Origin: Amycolatopsis arida
GTDB taxonomy: Bacteria; Actinomycetota; Actinomycetes; Mycobacteriales; Pseudonocardiaceae
Direction of reading: 5' to 3'
Assembly: GCF_900115565.1 (NCBI RefSeq)
Contig: NZ_FOWW01000004.1
Coordinates: 248,001 to 312,000 of the forward strand
Length of the DNA: 64,000 nucleotides
Shown here: positions 17,404 through 25,528 of the stretch, in pieces
How positions within the stretch are numbered: position 1 is the first letter of the stretch
Layout: the number at the start of each line of letters is the position of its first letter
The notes under the pieces: model-generated
Database searches by the model: none
The model's input: the letters and a program-made list of their open reading frames with translations, nothing else
Told to the model about the DNA's origin: nothing
Made by a program: the position numbers and the translations under genes

Positions 17404-18099
17404 ATGGGAATCCCCGCGCTCGCCCCGTACCCCATGCCCACCGCGCCGAGCCTGCCGGCCAACCAGGTCGGCTGGCGGCCGGACCCGGCGCGTGCGGTGC
17501 TGTTGCTGCACGACATGCAGGCGTACTTCCTCGCGCCCTACCCCCGGGGTGGTCCGCCGTTCACCGATCTGATGGCCAACGCGCGCCGGCTGCGCGAGCG
17601 GGCCGCGGCGCTGGGCGTCCCGGTGGTGTACTCGGCGCAGCCGGGCGGCATGGACCGCGCGCAACGCGGGCTGCTGCACGACTTCTGGGGTCCCGGAATG
17701 TCCAGAGCGGACGCGGACGTGCGGATCGTCGAGGAGCTGCGGCCCGCCGAGGGCGACGTGGTGCTGACGAAGTGGCGGTACAGCGCGTTCGTCCGCTCCG
17801 GGCTGGCCGAGCTGATCTCCCGGCTCGGCCGGGACCAGCTGGTGGTGTGCGGCGTCTACGCGCACGTCGGCTGCCTGATGACCGCGGTGGACGCGTTCAG
17901 CCTGGACATCCAGCCGTTCCTCGTCGCCGACGCGGTCGCCGACTTCTCCGCCGAGTACCACCGCCTCGCCCTGGACTACGCCGCGCTGCGGTGCGCGGCG
18001 GTGCTGCCCACCGACGCGGTGCTCGCCGCGCTCGGCGCACCGGACCACCAGGCGGCCCGGTCCGGGCGGCCGGCCACGGCTGGAAGGAAATCGTCATGA
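17404..18099 (+). CDS. phzD: Isochorismatase, PhzD-type (ADIC hydrolase)
   Basis: A 231-residue isochorismatase-family hydrolase. Asp37 (LLHDMQAYF) and Lys123 (LTKWRYSAF) match the catalytic residues of PhzD, and GVYAHVGC is the PhzD/EntB signature. It releases pyruvate from ADIC to give DHHA. There is no C-terminal aryl-carrier domain, unlike EntB. The start follows the dehydrogenase by 12 bases, and its stop overlaps the next gene's ATG. With its two upstream partners it completes the chorismate to 3-hydroxyanthranilate route. Confidence 0.93.
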   Translation: MGIPALAPYPMPTAPSLPANQVGWRPDPARAVLLLHDMQAYFLAPYPRGGPPFTDLMANARRLRERAAALGVPVVYSAQPGGMDRAQRGLLHDFWGPGMSRADADVRIVEELRPAEGDVVLTKWRYSAFVRSGLAELISRLGRDQLVVCGVYAHVGCLMTAVDAFSLDIQPFLVADAVADFSAEYHRLALDYAALRCAAVLPTDAVLAALGAPDHQAARSGRPATAGRKSS

Positions 18100-18728
18100 C
18101 TGATGTTCGGGTCGGCTCCGGAATTGCGTGCGACGGCTACCGGGAATCGCGCGAGCCGAGTAGCCTTTCCGCTGTGACAGTCGAATCATCCCAACCAGCG
18201 GGCGAGACGTTTCGGGTCGGCGTTGACGTCGAGATCGACGCCAACCCCGGCACGGTGTTCGACTATGTCGCAGACCTGCCGAGGAGCGGGGAATGGAGCC
18301 CGGAATGCCGGGGCGGGGACTGGGTGAGTGGCCAGCCGGCGGCCGTCGGGTCGGTGTTCCGGGCGCGCAACCACCGCCGCCCCGACGTCGTCGCCTGGGC
18401 GCCCGTCGTGCGGGGCGAGTGGACCACCGAGTGCGAGATCGTGGAGTCCACCAGGCCATCCGCCTTCCGCTGGGCGATGCGGGACCGGGCCGGCCGCCGA
18501 CAGCAGAGCGTGTGGTCGTTCGAGCTGCGGCCCGGCGCCGCCGGTGGCACGGTGCTCACCCACGCCTTCTGGATGGGTGAGCTGACCGAGGGAATGCGCG
18601 GCATTCTCGCGGAGCTGGACGACGCCGGTCGGCGGCGGTTCGTCGCCGAATGGGCGGAGAAGCTCCGGGATGACATGGAAACGTCGGCGAACCGGATCAG
18701 GGCGGCCGTCGAGCGCGGCGGCCGGTGA
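18096..18728 (+). CDS. SRPBCC-family protein
   Basis: A 210-residue protein whose core ([18 protein letters not shown] to the C-terminal helix) fits the SRPBCC/polyketide-cyclase fold. ATG at 18096 overlaps the isochorismatase stop and has GGAAGGA at good spacing. A second start, GTG at 18174, lies seven bases after a TAGCCT box and trims a non-conserved 26-residue leader, so an internal leaderless message is possible. It is only distantly similar to the other two SRPBCC proteins of the cluster. It may bind or cyclise a 3-HAA-derived intermediate. Confidence 0.78.
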   Translation: MTDVRVGSGIACDGYRESREPSSLSAVTVESSQPAGETFRVGVDVEIDANPGTVFDYVADLPRSGEWSPECRGGDWVSGQPAAVGSVFRARNHRRPDVVAWAPVVRGEWTTECEIVESTRPSAFRWAMRDRAGRRQQSVWSFELRPGAAGGTVLTHAFWMGELTEGMRGILAELDDAGRRRFVAEWAEKLRDDMETSANRIRAAVERGGR

Positions 18729-18786
18729 CGATTACCCCGGGCAAATCGAATGGTCGGGGACTGACCCGGAAAGGGGGAGAGTCCGT

Positions 18787-20421
18787 GTGATTCTCCAGCG
18801 GATCGGAAATCGTGGACTGTTTCTCGGCGCGTTGTTCGACGACGCGCTCCGGCGCAACCCGTACCAGCGGTTGACGCTGGACCACGAGCTCGACGTCGCG
18901 CCGGGGCTGGGCCGCGACCTCACGGTCTACTCGTGCGCGCTGCTCGTCGCCGACCTCGCGGCCGCGCTGCGCCAGGCGGGGGTGCGGCCGGGCGACACGG
19001 TCGCGGTGCACAAGCGGGACGGGTTCGACATCTTCCTGCTCGGTTGCGCGATCTCCCGGGCGGGGGCCGTCCCGATGCTGCTCTCGCCCGCGCTGCCGGG
19101 CACCACGGTGGCGCGGCTGCTGGACCGAGCCGGCTGGCCGGCACTGGTCACCGACGGCGACACCCTCGCCGATCGGCTGCCGGACGAGGTGGCCGACCGT
19201 GCCACCAGGGTGCTGCTGGTGGCCGGCGGTGCCCCCGGCGCCTCCGACGCTCCCGGCGCCTCCGGTGCTTCCGTTGTCCCCGGTGTCCCGGCTGTCACGC
19301 CGCTGCGTCCGGACCGTGAGGCGGTCCCGCAGCCGTTCCGCCCGCCGCGCCCCGGCCGCCCTGGGCTGATCACGCACACCTCCGGCACCACCGACGTGCC
19401 GAAGCTGGTCGTGCACACGCCGTTCACGCTGCGCGCCCGGTACCGGCCGCAGGCGCTCGCGACCCGCCTGCTGGTGCGCCGGCGGGAGACGCTCGCCATC
19501 CACGTCTCGTTCGTCCACTCGCGACTGGTGACCGTGCTGGCCATCGCGCTGCGCAGGGGCTTCCCCGTGGTGATCGTCCGGAATCCGGACCCCGCCGCGA
19601 CCGCGGACCTGTTCGCCGCGCACCAGCCGGGCATCCTCGAGGCGCACCCCAACACGTTCGTCGAGTGGGAGGTGCTGGCCGACGACCCGCGCGGGCCACT
19701 GGCCAACGTGAAGTACGTCAGCAGCACCTTCGACGCCATCCACCCGCGCACCGTGCGCACCCTGCTGGGCGCGTCGCGGCGCCGGCGGCCGGCGCAGCTG
19801 CAGCTGTACGGGCAGAGCGAGGTGGGCCCGACGGTGGGCAGGGTGACCAGCCGGCGGCACACCGGCGCCGTCGACGGGCGGTGTGTCGGGTTCCCGTTCC
19901 CCGGGATGACCGCGGTCCGGGTGGTTCCCCGCGACGGGCGCCCACCGGGCCCGGACGCCCCCGGCTACGTCGAGGTGCGCACCGCCGGGCGGGCGGTGAC
20001 CTACCTGGGCGAGGACGCGCGGTTCCGCCGGCAGCTCGACGATGGCTGGAGGGGTGGCTGGTGGCGGATGGGCGACGTCGGGTACCGGACCAGGCTCGGC
20101 TGCCTGCACGTCTCCGACCGCGAGGTCGACCTCATCCCCGGGTTCGGCAGCCTGCTGGCGGTCGAGGACACCGTGCTGTCCCGGCTGGACGCGCTGCTGG
20201 AGGTCGTCATCGTCCCCGACGGCGCCGGCGCGCCGACGCCGGTGGTCGTCACCAGGGACGGCGCCGAGCTGGACCTCGCGCGGTGGCGGCGGGCCACCGC
20301 CGACCTGCCGGCGATGCTGCCACCGGTGCAGCTCGACCTCGACGAGCTGCCCAGGACCGCGACCACCAAGGTGCGGCGGCGGGAGCTGGCCCGCCGACTG
20401 CGCGCCGCGGCACCGGGTTGA
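18787..20421 (+). CDS. Adenylate-forming (ANL) ligase A, aryl/acyl-AMP or CoA ligase
   Basis: A 544-residue ANL-superfamily enzyme with P-loop HTSGTTDVPKLV, the A5-type motif YGQSEVGP, the hinge region SDREVD and a C-terminal catalytic lysine in ATTKVRRREL. It uses ATP to activate a carboxylate, forming an acyl-AMP and then usually a thioester. It shares unusual blocks (EAHPNTF, FDAIHPRTVR) with the ligase at 32749-34284, so the two are paralogues. Just after the 3-HAA genes, 3-hydroxyanthranilate is the obvious substrate candidate, but specificity cannot be read here. An Ala/Gly/Ser-rich insertion occurs around residues 140-165. Confidence 0.88.
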   Translation: MILQRIGNRGLFLGALFDDALRRNPYQRLTLDHELDVAPGLGRDLTVYSCALLVADLAAALRQAGVRPGDTVAVHKRDGFDIFLLGCAISRAGAVPMLLSPALPGTTVARLLDRAGWPALVTDGDTLADRLPDEVADRATRVLLVAGGAPGASDAPGASGASVVPGVPAVTPLRPDREAVPQPFRPPRPGRPGLITHTSGTTDVPKLVVHTPFTLRARYRPQALATRLLVRRRETLAIHVSFVHSRLVTVLAIALRRGFPVVIVRNPDPAATADLFAAHQPGILEAHPNTFVEWEVLADDPRGPLANVKYVSSTFDAIHPRTVRTLLGASRRRRPAQLQLYGQSEVGPTVGRVTSRRHTGAVDGRCVGFPFPGMTAVRVVPRDGRPPGPDAPGYVEVRTAGRAVTYLGEDARFRRQLDDGWRGGWWRMGDVGYRTRLGCLHVSDREVDLIPGFGSLLAVEDTVLSRLDALLEVVIVPDGAGAPTPVVVTRDGAELDLARWRRATADLPAMLPPVQLDLDELPRTATTKVRRRELARRLRAAAPG

Positions 20422-20433
20422 GAGGGGCGTGCG

Positions 20434-22110
20434 ATGGGACTCGACGCCGTGCGTGACCACAGCAGGGTCGTCGGCTGGCTGGACGACCCCACGGACGACC
20501 GCGGGGTGCGGTTCCGGCAGGACGACGGCGCCTGGCGGCGGTGGACCTACCGCGAGCTCGCCGACGGCGCCCTGCGCGCCGGCGCGGCGTTGGCCGACGC
20601 CGGGGTCCGCCCCGGCGATGTGGTGCCGCTGGTGCTGCCCAACGGCCCGGACTTCGTCACCCACTTCTTCGGGCTGCTGGCGATCGGCGCGACGCCGTCG
20701 GTGCTGCCGCTGCCGTGGGCGCTGCGCGCCGGCCAGGGCTACCAGCACCAGCTGCGCGCCATCGCCGCCAGGATGCGCCCGGCGCACGCGGTGGTGTCGG
20801 CGCGGTACCGGGACCTGTTCACCGAGAGCGTGGCCGAGCTCGACACGGCGACCATGGCGCTGGAGCCGGCCTACGCCGACCGGCCCGAGGACGCCCCGCG
20901 GGCCCGCCGCGAGCTGGCGGTGCTCCAGTTCACCTCCGGCTCCCGCGGCCACCAGCGCGGGCTGCGCATCACGATCGCCAACCTCGCGGCCAACCTCCGG
21001 ATGATCCGGCGGTGGACCGAGGTCGACGGCTACGGCGCGGTGTCCTGGCTGCCGCTCTACCACGACATGGGGCTGATCGGCGGGATGCTGGCGGCGCTGA
21101 CCGTGCAGGCCGAGCACGCGCTGCTGCGCCCCGAGCAGTTCCTCCGCGACACCCGCGGGTGGCTGGCCGAGTACGGGCACCGGCCCTACGCCACGATGGT
21201 CATGCCCAACTTCGGGTTCGAGCGGGTGCTCGCCAGGGTTCGCCCCGAGGACGTGGCCGGCCTCGACTTCTCCGCGCTGACCTCGGTGATCAGCGGCGCC
21301 GAGCGGATCGACCCCGCGGTGCTGGCCCGGTTCGTCGGGCTGCTCGGCCCGTACGGGCTGGCCGCCGAGGCGCTGATGCCCGCCTACGGGCTGGCGGAGG
21401 GCACCCTCGCGGTCACCGGTGTGTCTAAAAAGGACGTGCCGCGGCTGGTCATGGCCAGCTGCCAGGACCGGCGGCTCGGGGAGAAGGTGGACGTGCGCGG
21501 CGTCGCCGAGCTCGGCACCGAGCCGGTCGCCGAGCCGTGGCTGTGGCAGGTCAGCTGCGGCCCCCCACTGGACGGTGTGACCGTGGAGATCCTCGACGAG
21601 GACGGCGTCCGGCAGCCGGAGGGGGTGCTGGGGGAGATCTTCGTTCGCGCCCCCTCGGTGGCCGACGGCTACGTCGACGCCTCGGCCGAGGACGCGGCGC
21701 GGCTGGGCGCCGGTGCGCTGCGCACCGGGGACGCCGGCTTCCTGCTCGACGGCGAGCTGTACGTGGTCGGCCGGCTCGGCGACAGCGTGAAGGTCAACGG
21801 GCAGAGCGTGTTCGTCGAGGACGTCGAGCTGGAGCTGGTCGCGTCCGGCGCGGTCTCCCGGCAGCACGCCACCGTCGTCGCCGGCACGGCCAACGGCACG
21901 CCCACCGTGCTGGTGGTCAGCGAGCGGTCGCTCGGCGACCGGCTCGCCGACGTCCGGGCCACCGTCCGCGCCTTCACCGGCGACGCCGCGCGGATCGACG
22001 TGCTGCACGTGGCGCGCGGCAGCATCCCGCTGACCTCCAGCCGCAAGCCCCGCCGGCGCGCCCTGTGGCTGGCGTACCTGACCGGGGAGCTGACCGAGGT
22101 GCGGCTTTAG
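20434..22110 (+). CDS. Fatty acyl-AMP ligase-like (FAAL-type) adenylate-forming enzyme
   Basis: A 558-residue ANL enzyme. The stretch QFTSGSRG is the P-loop, and SWLPLYHDMGLIGGML and YGLAEGTLAV are highly typical of fatty acyl-AMP ligases and related starter ligases. The catalytic lysine lies in TSSRKPRRR near the C-terminus. FAALs load a carboxylic acid onto a carrier protein instead of CoA; a free carrier protein is encoded at 27038-27313. So an aliphatic or other lipophilic acid is probably loaded here. It follows ligase A by 12 bases and is the second of three ligases in the cluster. Confidence 0.88.
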   Translation: MGLDAVRDHSRVVGWLDDPTDDRGVRFRQDDGAWRRWTYRELADGALRAGAALADAGVRPGDVVPLVLPNGPDFVTHFFGLLAIGATPSVLPLPWALRAGQGYQHQLRAIAARMRPAHAVVSARYRDLFTESVAELDTATMALEPAYADRPEDAPRARRELAVLQFTSGSRGHQRGLRITIANLAANLRMIRRWTEVDGYGAVSWLPLYHDMGLIGGMLAALTVQAEHALLRPEQFLRDTRGWLAEYGHRPYATMVMPNFGFERVLARVRPEDVAGLDFSALTSVISGAERIDPAVLARFVGLLGPYGLAAEALMPAYGLAEGTLAVTGVSKKDVPRLVMASCQDRRLGEKVDVRGVAELGTEPVAEPWLWQVSCGPPLDGVTVEILDEDGVRQPEGVLGEIFVRAPSVADGYVDASAEDAARLGAGALRTGDAGFLLDGELYVVGRLGDSVKVNGQSVFVEDVELELVASGAVSRQHATVVAGTANGTPTVLVVSERSLGDRLADVRATVRAFTGDAARIDVLHVARGSIPLTSSRKPRRRALWLAYLTGELTEVRL

Positions 22111-22188
22111 CCGCGTGCACCGACACCAGGGCCCGACGGGAGCACGACAGGAGCACGACGGGACCACGACAGCACGACAGGAGGACGC

Positions 22189-23403
22189 ATGGCCGCTCAC
22201 CAGGAACCGGGCACCGCCCGCCCGCTGTTCGCGGACGGCCCGTTCAGCGACCGCGTGGCGGACTGCCGCAAGCGGGTCGCCGGCCTGCTGCACGAGGCGT
22301 TCGCGCCGCGGGCCGCGGCCGCGGAGGCCGCCGGCCGCTTCCCCCGGGAGGTGCTGGTCGAGCTGGGCGCCAGCGGTCTGTTCCGCGAGCGCTGGGCCTC
22401 CGCGCCGCACGGCGACCCGGGGCTGGGCGTGGTGATCGCCGAGGAGAGCGGCCGGCTCGGCCACGCCGGGCTCTCGGTGGGCCTGAGTCTGCACTGCGAG
22501 ACGGTCAGCGCCATCCTCGTCCGCTACGCCGACTCGCCGCTGCTGCGCGAGTACCTCGCCGGAACGCTCGAGGGCCGGCTGGTCGGCTGCCTCGGCGCCT
22601 CCGAGCCGGCCGGCGGGTCCGACCTCAACGGCGTCCGCACCGTGGCGCGGCGGACCGCGGGCGGCTGGCGGGTGACCGGCGAGAAGAAGTACCTGTCGCT
22701 GGGCCTGGTGTGCGACTTCGCGCTGCTGCTGTGCCGGCTCGACGAGGGCGACGGCCCGGCCGCCGGCCGGCTCGGCCTGGTCGCCGTGCCCTCCGCCGCG
22801 CTGACCCCGCGCAAGCGGCTGGTCAAGGCCGGCACGGCCGCGCTGGACACCACGTGGATGACGGTCGACGCCGAGGTCCCTTCCGGGGCGATGGTCGGCC
22901 GGCCCGGCGCGGGGCTGCTGGCGGCGGTGTGGGGGCTCAACCACGAGCGGCTGTCCATCGCCGCGCAGACCGTCGGCGGGGCGGCCAGGGCCATCGACCT
23001 GACCACCGCGCACCTGCACCGCCGGACCCAGTTCGGCCGGCCGCTGGTGGAGCACCAGGTGCCGCGGTTGCGGCTGGCCGAGCTGTCCTCGCGGCTGCTC
23101 GTGCTGCGCTACGCCGTCTACGCCGCGGCGCAGGGCGTCGCGGTCGCCGGCGCGTGCGGCACCCGCGAGATCGCGGCGCTGAAGGTCACCGCGGCGCGCT
23201 TCGCCGAGGAGGTCATGAGCGAGTGCATGCACCTGTTCGGCGGGCCCGGCTACCTCGAGGACGAGACACCGCTGGCCCGGATGTGGCGCGACTCGCGACT
23301 CGCCCGGCTCGGCGGGGGAACGGACGAGATGATGTGGGAGCTGGTGGCCAGCGGGATGGTTCCGGACTTCGCCACGTACGACGAGAAGGTCGACGTGGGA
23401 TGA
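22189..23403 (+). CDS. Acyl-CoA dehydrogenase-family flavoprotein
   Basis: A 404-residue acyl-CoA dehydrogenase with GASEPAGGSD (FAD/substrate contact), an RTQFGRPL segment and the C-terminal FGGPGYLEDETPLARMWRD and GGGTDEMMWE blocks. The glutamate expected to act as the base in many family members may be the one in GTDEM. It most likely introduces an alpha,beta double bond into a CoA- or carrier-bound acyl chain. The gene follows a 78-base spacer of short repeats built on GCACGACAGGAG, and the next gene overlaps its stop by four bases. Confidence 0.88.
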   Translation: MAAHQEPGTARPLFADGPFSDRVADCRKRVAGLLHEAFAPRAAAAEAAGRFPREVLVELGASGLFRERWASAPHGDPGLGVVIAEESGRLGHAGLSVGLSLHCETVSAILVRYADSPLLREYLAGTLEGRLVGCLGASEPAGGSDLNGVRTVARRTAGGWRVTGEKKYLSLGLVCDFALLLCRLDEGDGPAAGRLGLVAVPSAALTPRKRLVKAGTAALDTTWMTVDAEVPSGAMVGRPGAGLLAAVWGLNHERLSIAAQTVGGAARAIDLTTAHLHRRTQFGRPLVEHQVPRLRLAELSSRLLVLRYAVYAAAQGVAVAGACGTREIAALKVTAARFAEEVMSECMHLFGGPGYLEDETPLARMWRDSRLARLGGGTDEMMWELVASGMVPDFATYDEKVDVG

Positions 23404-24518
23404 GGTTGCTGCTGACCGGGATCACCGGGCAACTGGGCACGGCCGTCGCCGGGGCCGCGCCGGAGCGCGGGGTCGAGCTCGTCCCGCTGGTGCGCGGCTC
23501 CCGGCCGGGGCGGGTGCCCTTCGAGCGGGCGTTCCCGGCACTGGCCGGGGCGGCGGTGCGCGGCGACGTGCGCGCGCCGGGGTGGGGCCTGCCCGACCCG
23601 GTGCTGGACGAGCTGAGCCGGAGCGTGGACGCGGTGGTCGACCTCGCCGGCGAGACCAACTGGGCCGGCAGCGGGCGCGACCTCTACACCACCAACGTGC
23701 TGGGCGCCCGGCACGGCCTGGACGTCGCCCGCGAGCTGCGCCGCCGGTCCGGCCGACACGTCGCGTACTGCTACGCCTCGTCGATCTTCGTCGCCGGCGG
23801 CGCGCTCGGGCACGTCGCCGAGGCGCCGCTGCCGCCGGACCGGCACCGGACGGCGTACGAGCACAGCAAGTGGGTCGCCGAGCGGGAGCTGGTCGCGCAG
23901 CACCGGCCCGGCGACCCGGACGTGCTGATCAGCAGGGTGGGCGCGCTGCTCGGCGACGCGCGGACCGGCGAGACCCGGCACCGGAACTCGCTGTACCTGC
24001 TGGCCGAACGGTGGGACGACCTGCCGGGCCGGGTGCTGCCGGTGATGCGCGGCGCCAGGGTCGACGTGCTGCCGCGGGACGTGGCGGCGGCGGCGCTGCT
24101 GGACTCGTTGGCCGGCCTGCTCCGCGCCGGGCCCCGCCCGCAGCCGGTGATCACCCACCTGTGCGCCGGCGAGCGGGCCCCGACCCTGCGCGCCCTGCTG
24201 GAGGCCGCGCGGGCGGCCGCGCCGCTGTCGTTCGGCAGCTGGGTGCGGCTGGTCCCGGCCGGCGCCGAGCAGGTGCTGTGGTTGTCCGCCAACGCCGAGC
24301 GGTTCCTGCCGCTGCCCCCGGCGTGGCGCAACAGCCTCATCGGGCTGCGCTACATCGGCCTCGACCGGGTGATGGACCGCGGTCGGCTGGCCGACCTGGT
24401 GGACGGGCCGCTGCCGGCGCCCGACACCGAGCTGCTCGCCCGGTTGCTGTTCGCGCTGCCGGCCGCCCGTCGGCCGGTGGCGCCCGCCGACGCCGGACTG
24501 TCGAGGTTCCAGCCATGA
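23400..24518 (+). CDS. NAD(P)-binding thioester reductase-like protein (NAD_binding_4 type)
   Basis: A 372-residue extended SDR that begins MRLLLTGITGQLG and has the active-site YEHSKWVAE pattern. The layout (male-sterility/thioester-reductase type) is like the R domain of carboxylic acid reductases and fatty acyl reductases, which release a carrier- or CoA-bound acyl group as an aldehyde. The central ETNW and YAYASS-like (YCYASS) segments support this. It overlaps the acyl-CoA dehydrogenase by four bases and is followed by a second reductase. Reductive release of the acyl chain from the carrier is my inference. Confidence 0.72.
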   Translation: MRLLLTGITGQLGTAVAGAAPERGVELVPLVRGSRPGRVPFERAFPALAGAAVRGDVRAPGWGLPDPVLDELSRSVDAVVDLAGETNWAGSGRDLYTTNVLGARHGLDVARELRRRSGRHVAYCYASSIFVAGGALGHVAEAPLPPDRHRTAYEHSKWVAERELVAQHRPGDPDVLISRVGALLGDARTGETRHRNSLYLLAERWDDLPGRVLPVMRGARVDVLPRDVAAAALLDSLAGLLRAGPRPQPVITHLCAGERAPTLRALLEAARAAAPLSFGSWVRLVPAGAEQVLWLSANAERFLPLPPAWRNSLIGLRYIGLDRVMDRGRLADLVDGPLPAPDTELLARLLFALPAARRPVAPADAGLSRFQP

Positions 24519-25528
24519 ACGGGAGCCGGGACACGGGGATGAACGTGCTGGTCGTGGGCGGCTCGGGATACCTGGGCGCGGGCATCACGCAGGCGTGCCT
24601 GCGCGCGGGGGCGCGGGTGCGGGTGGTCTCCCGCCGAGGCACGGCCGCCGCGGGCGAGGGCGTCCGCGGGGACGTGCGCCGGCCCCGGCTGGGCCTTCCC
24701 GCCGACGTGCTGGCCAGGGTGCGCGCGGAGACCACCCACGCCGTCCTCTGCTTCGGCCCGGTGTCCTGGGCCACCGGCCCCGGCGAGGCGCTGGAGACAC
24801 ACGACGCGGGCATGCGCACCGTGCTGGCCTTCCTGCGCGAGCTGCCCGCGCTGGAGCAGGCCGTGCACGTGTCGTCCCTGCTCGCGCTGGGCCGGGCGAA
24901 GGGCAGGGTCACCAACCGCGAGCTGTACACCGGGCAGCGCTTCCGCAACTGGTACGAGTACGGCAAGTACCGCGCCGAGCGCCTGGTCCGGGACGCCATG
25001 TCCGCCGGCGCGCCGCCGATCGGTGTCGTCCGGTTCGGCCCGGTGCTCGGCCCGGACCCGCGGGGCGGCCGGCCGGACACCGAGCACGGGCTGCCGGCCG
25101 CCTTCCCGCACCTGCTGGCCGGCTACCCGGTGCACCTGGGCCGCCGCGGCGACTTCCCGTGCTGGGTCACCGACGTGCACTCCGCGGCGGAGGTGGTGGT
25201 CACCGCGCTGCGGGCGCCGATCGGCCGGCGCACCTGGACGTGGTTCGACCCGGCGTTGCCGACACTGCGCGAGGTGTTCATCGAGGTGTGCCGACCGTGG
25301 GGGACGGTGCCCAAGATCGTCGACGCCGGACCGCTCGGCCGGTTGACCCGGCTGCTCGGCGAGCGGGTCGGCACGGTGCCCGAGCTGGTCGACTACGCCG
25401 AGCCCTGGTTCGACCTCGACCCGGCGGTGCTGCGAGAGATCCCCGAGCCGTGGCCGACCCCGGAGCCCGACTACCTCGGCGCGACCGGGCGGGCGCTGCT
25501 GGCCCCGCCGACCGTGGAGAGGGGGTGA
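24515..25528 (+). CDS. NAD-dependent epimerase/3-beta-HSD-like reductase
   Basis: A 337-residue extended SDR with GGSGYLGAG at residues 15-23 and active-site YEYGKYRAE. A second ATG at 24539 is nearer the Rossmann motif and is an alternative start. It overlaps the previous and next genes by four bases each. Some actinobacterial proteins fuse an N-terminal epimerase-type domain to a C-terminal PEP-utilising mobile domain (I recall mycobacterial Rv2047c, about 854 residues). Here the same pair is two overlapping cistrons totalling about 845 residues. They probably act together. Confidence 0.78.
   Translation: MNGSRDTGMNVLVVGGSGYLGAGITQACLRAGARVRVVSRRGTAAAGEGVRGDVRRPRLGLPADVLARVRAETTHAVLCFGPVSWATGPGEALETHDAGMRTVLAFLRELPALEQAVHVSSLLALGRAKGRVTNRELYTGQRFRNWYEYGKYRAERLVRDAMSAGAPPIGVVRFGPVLGPDPRGGRPDTEHGLPAAFPHLLAGYPVHLGRRGDFPCWVTDVHSAAEVVVTALRAPIGRRTWTWFDPALPTLREVFIEVCRPWGTVPKIVDAGPLGRLTRLLGERVGTVPELVDYAEPWFDLDPAVLREIPEPWPTPEPDYLGATGRALLAPPTVERG

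Noticed and set aside
22111-22188. Short repeats of GCACGACAGGAG type, considered as a CRISPR-like or regulatory array
   Set aside because: Only two or three imperfect copies, without uniform spacers; more likely a duplicated ribosome-binding region.
18697-23232. Very long minus-strand open frame opposite the ligase and dehydrogenase genes
   Set aside because: Its composition (Arg, Gly, Pro, Gln-rich, no motifs) is typical of an antisense shadow in GC-rich DNA, while the plus strand carries clear family motifs over the same bases.
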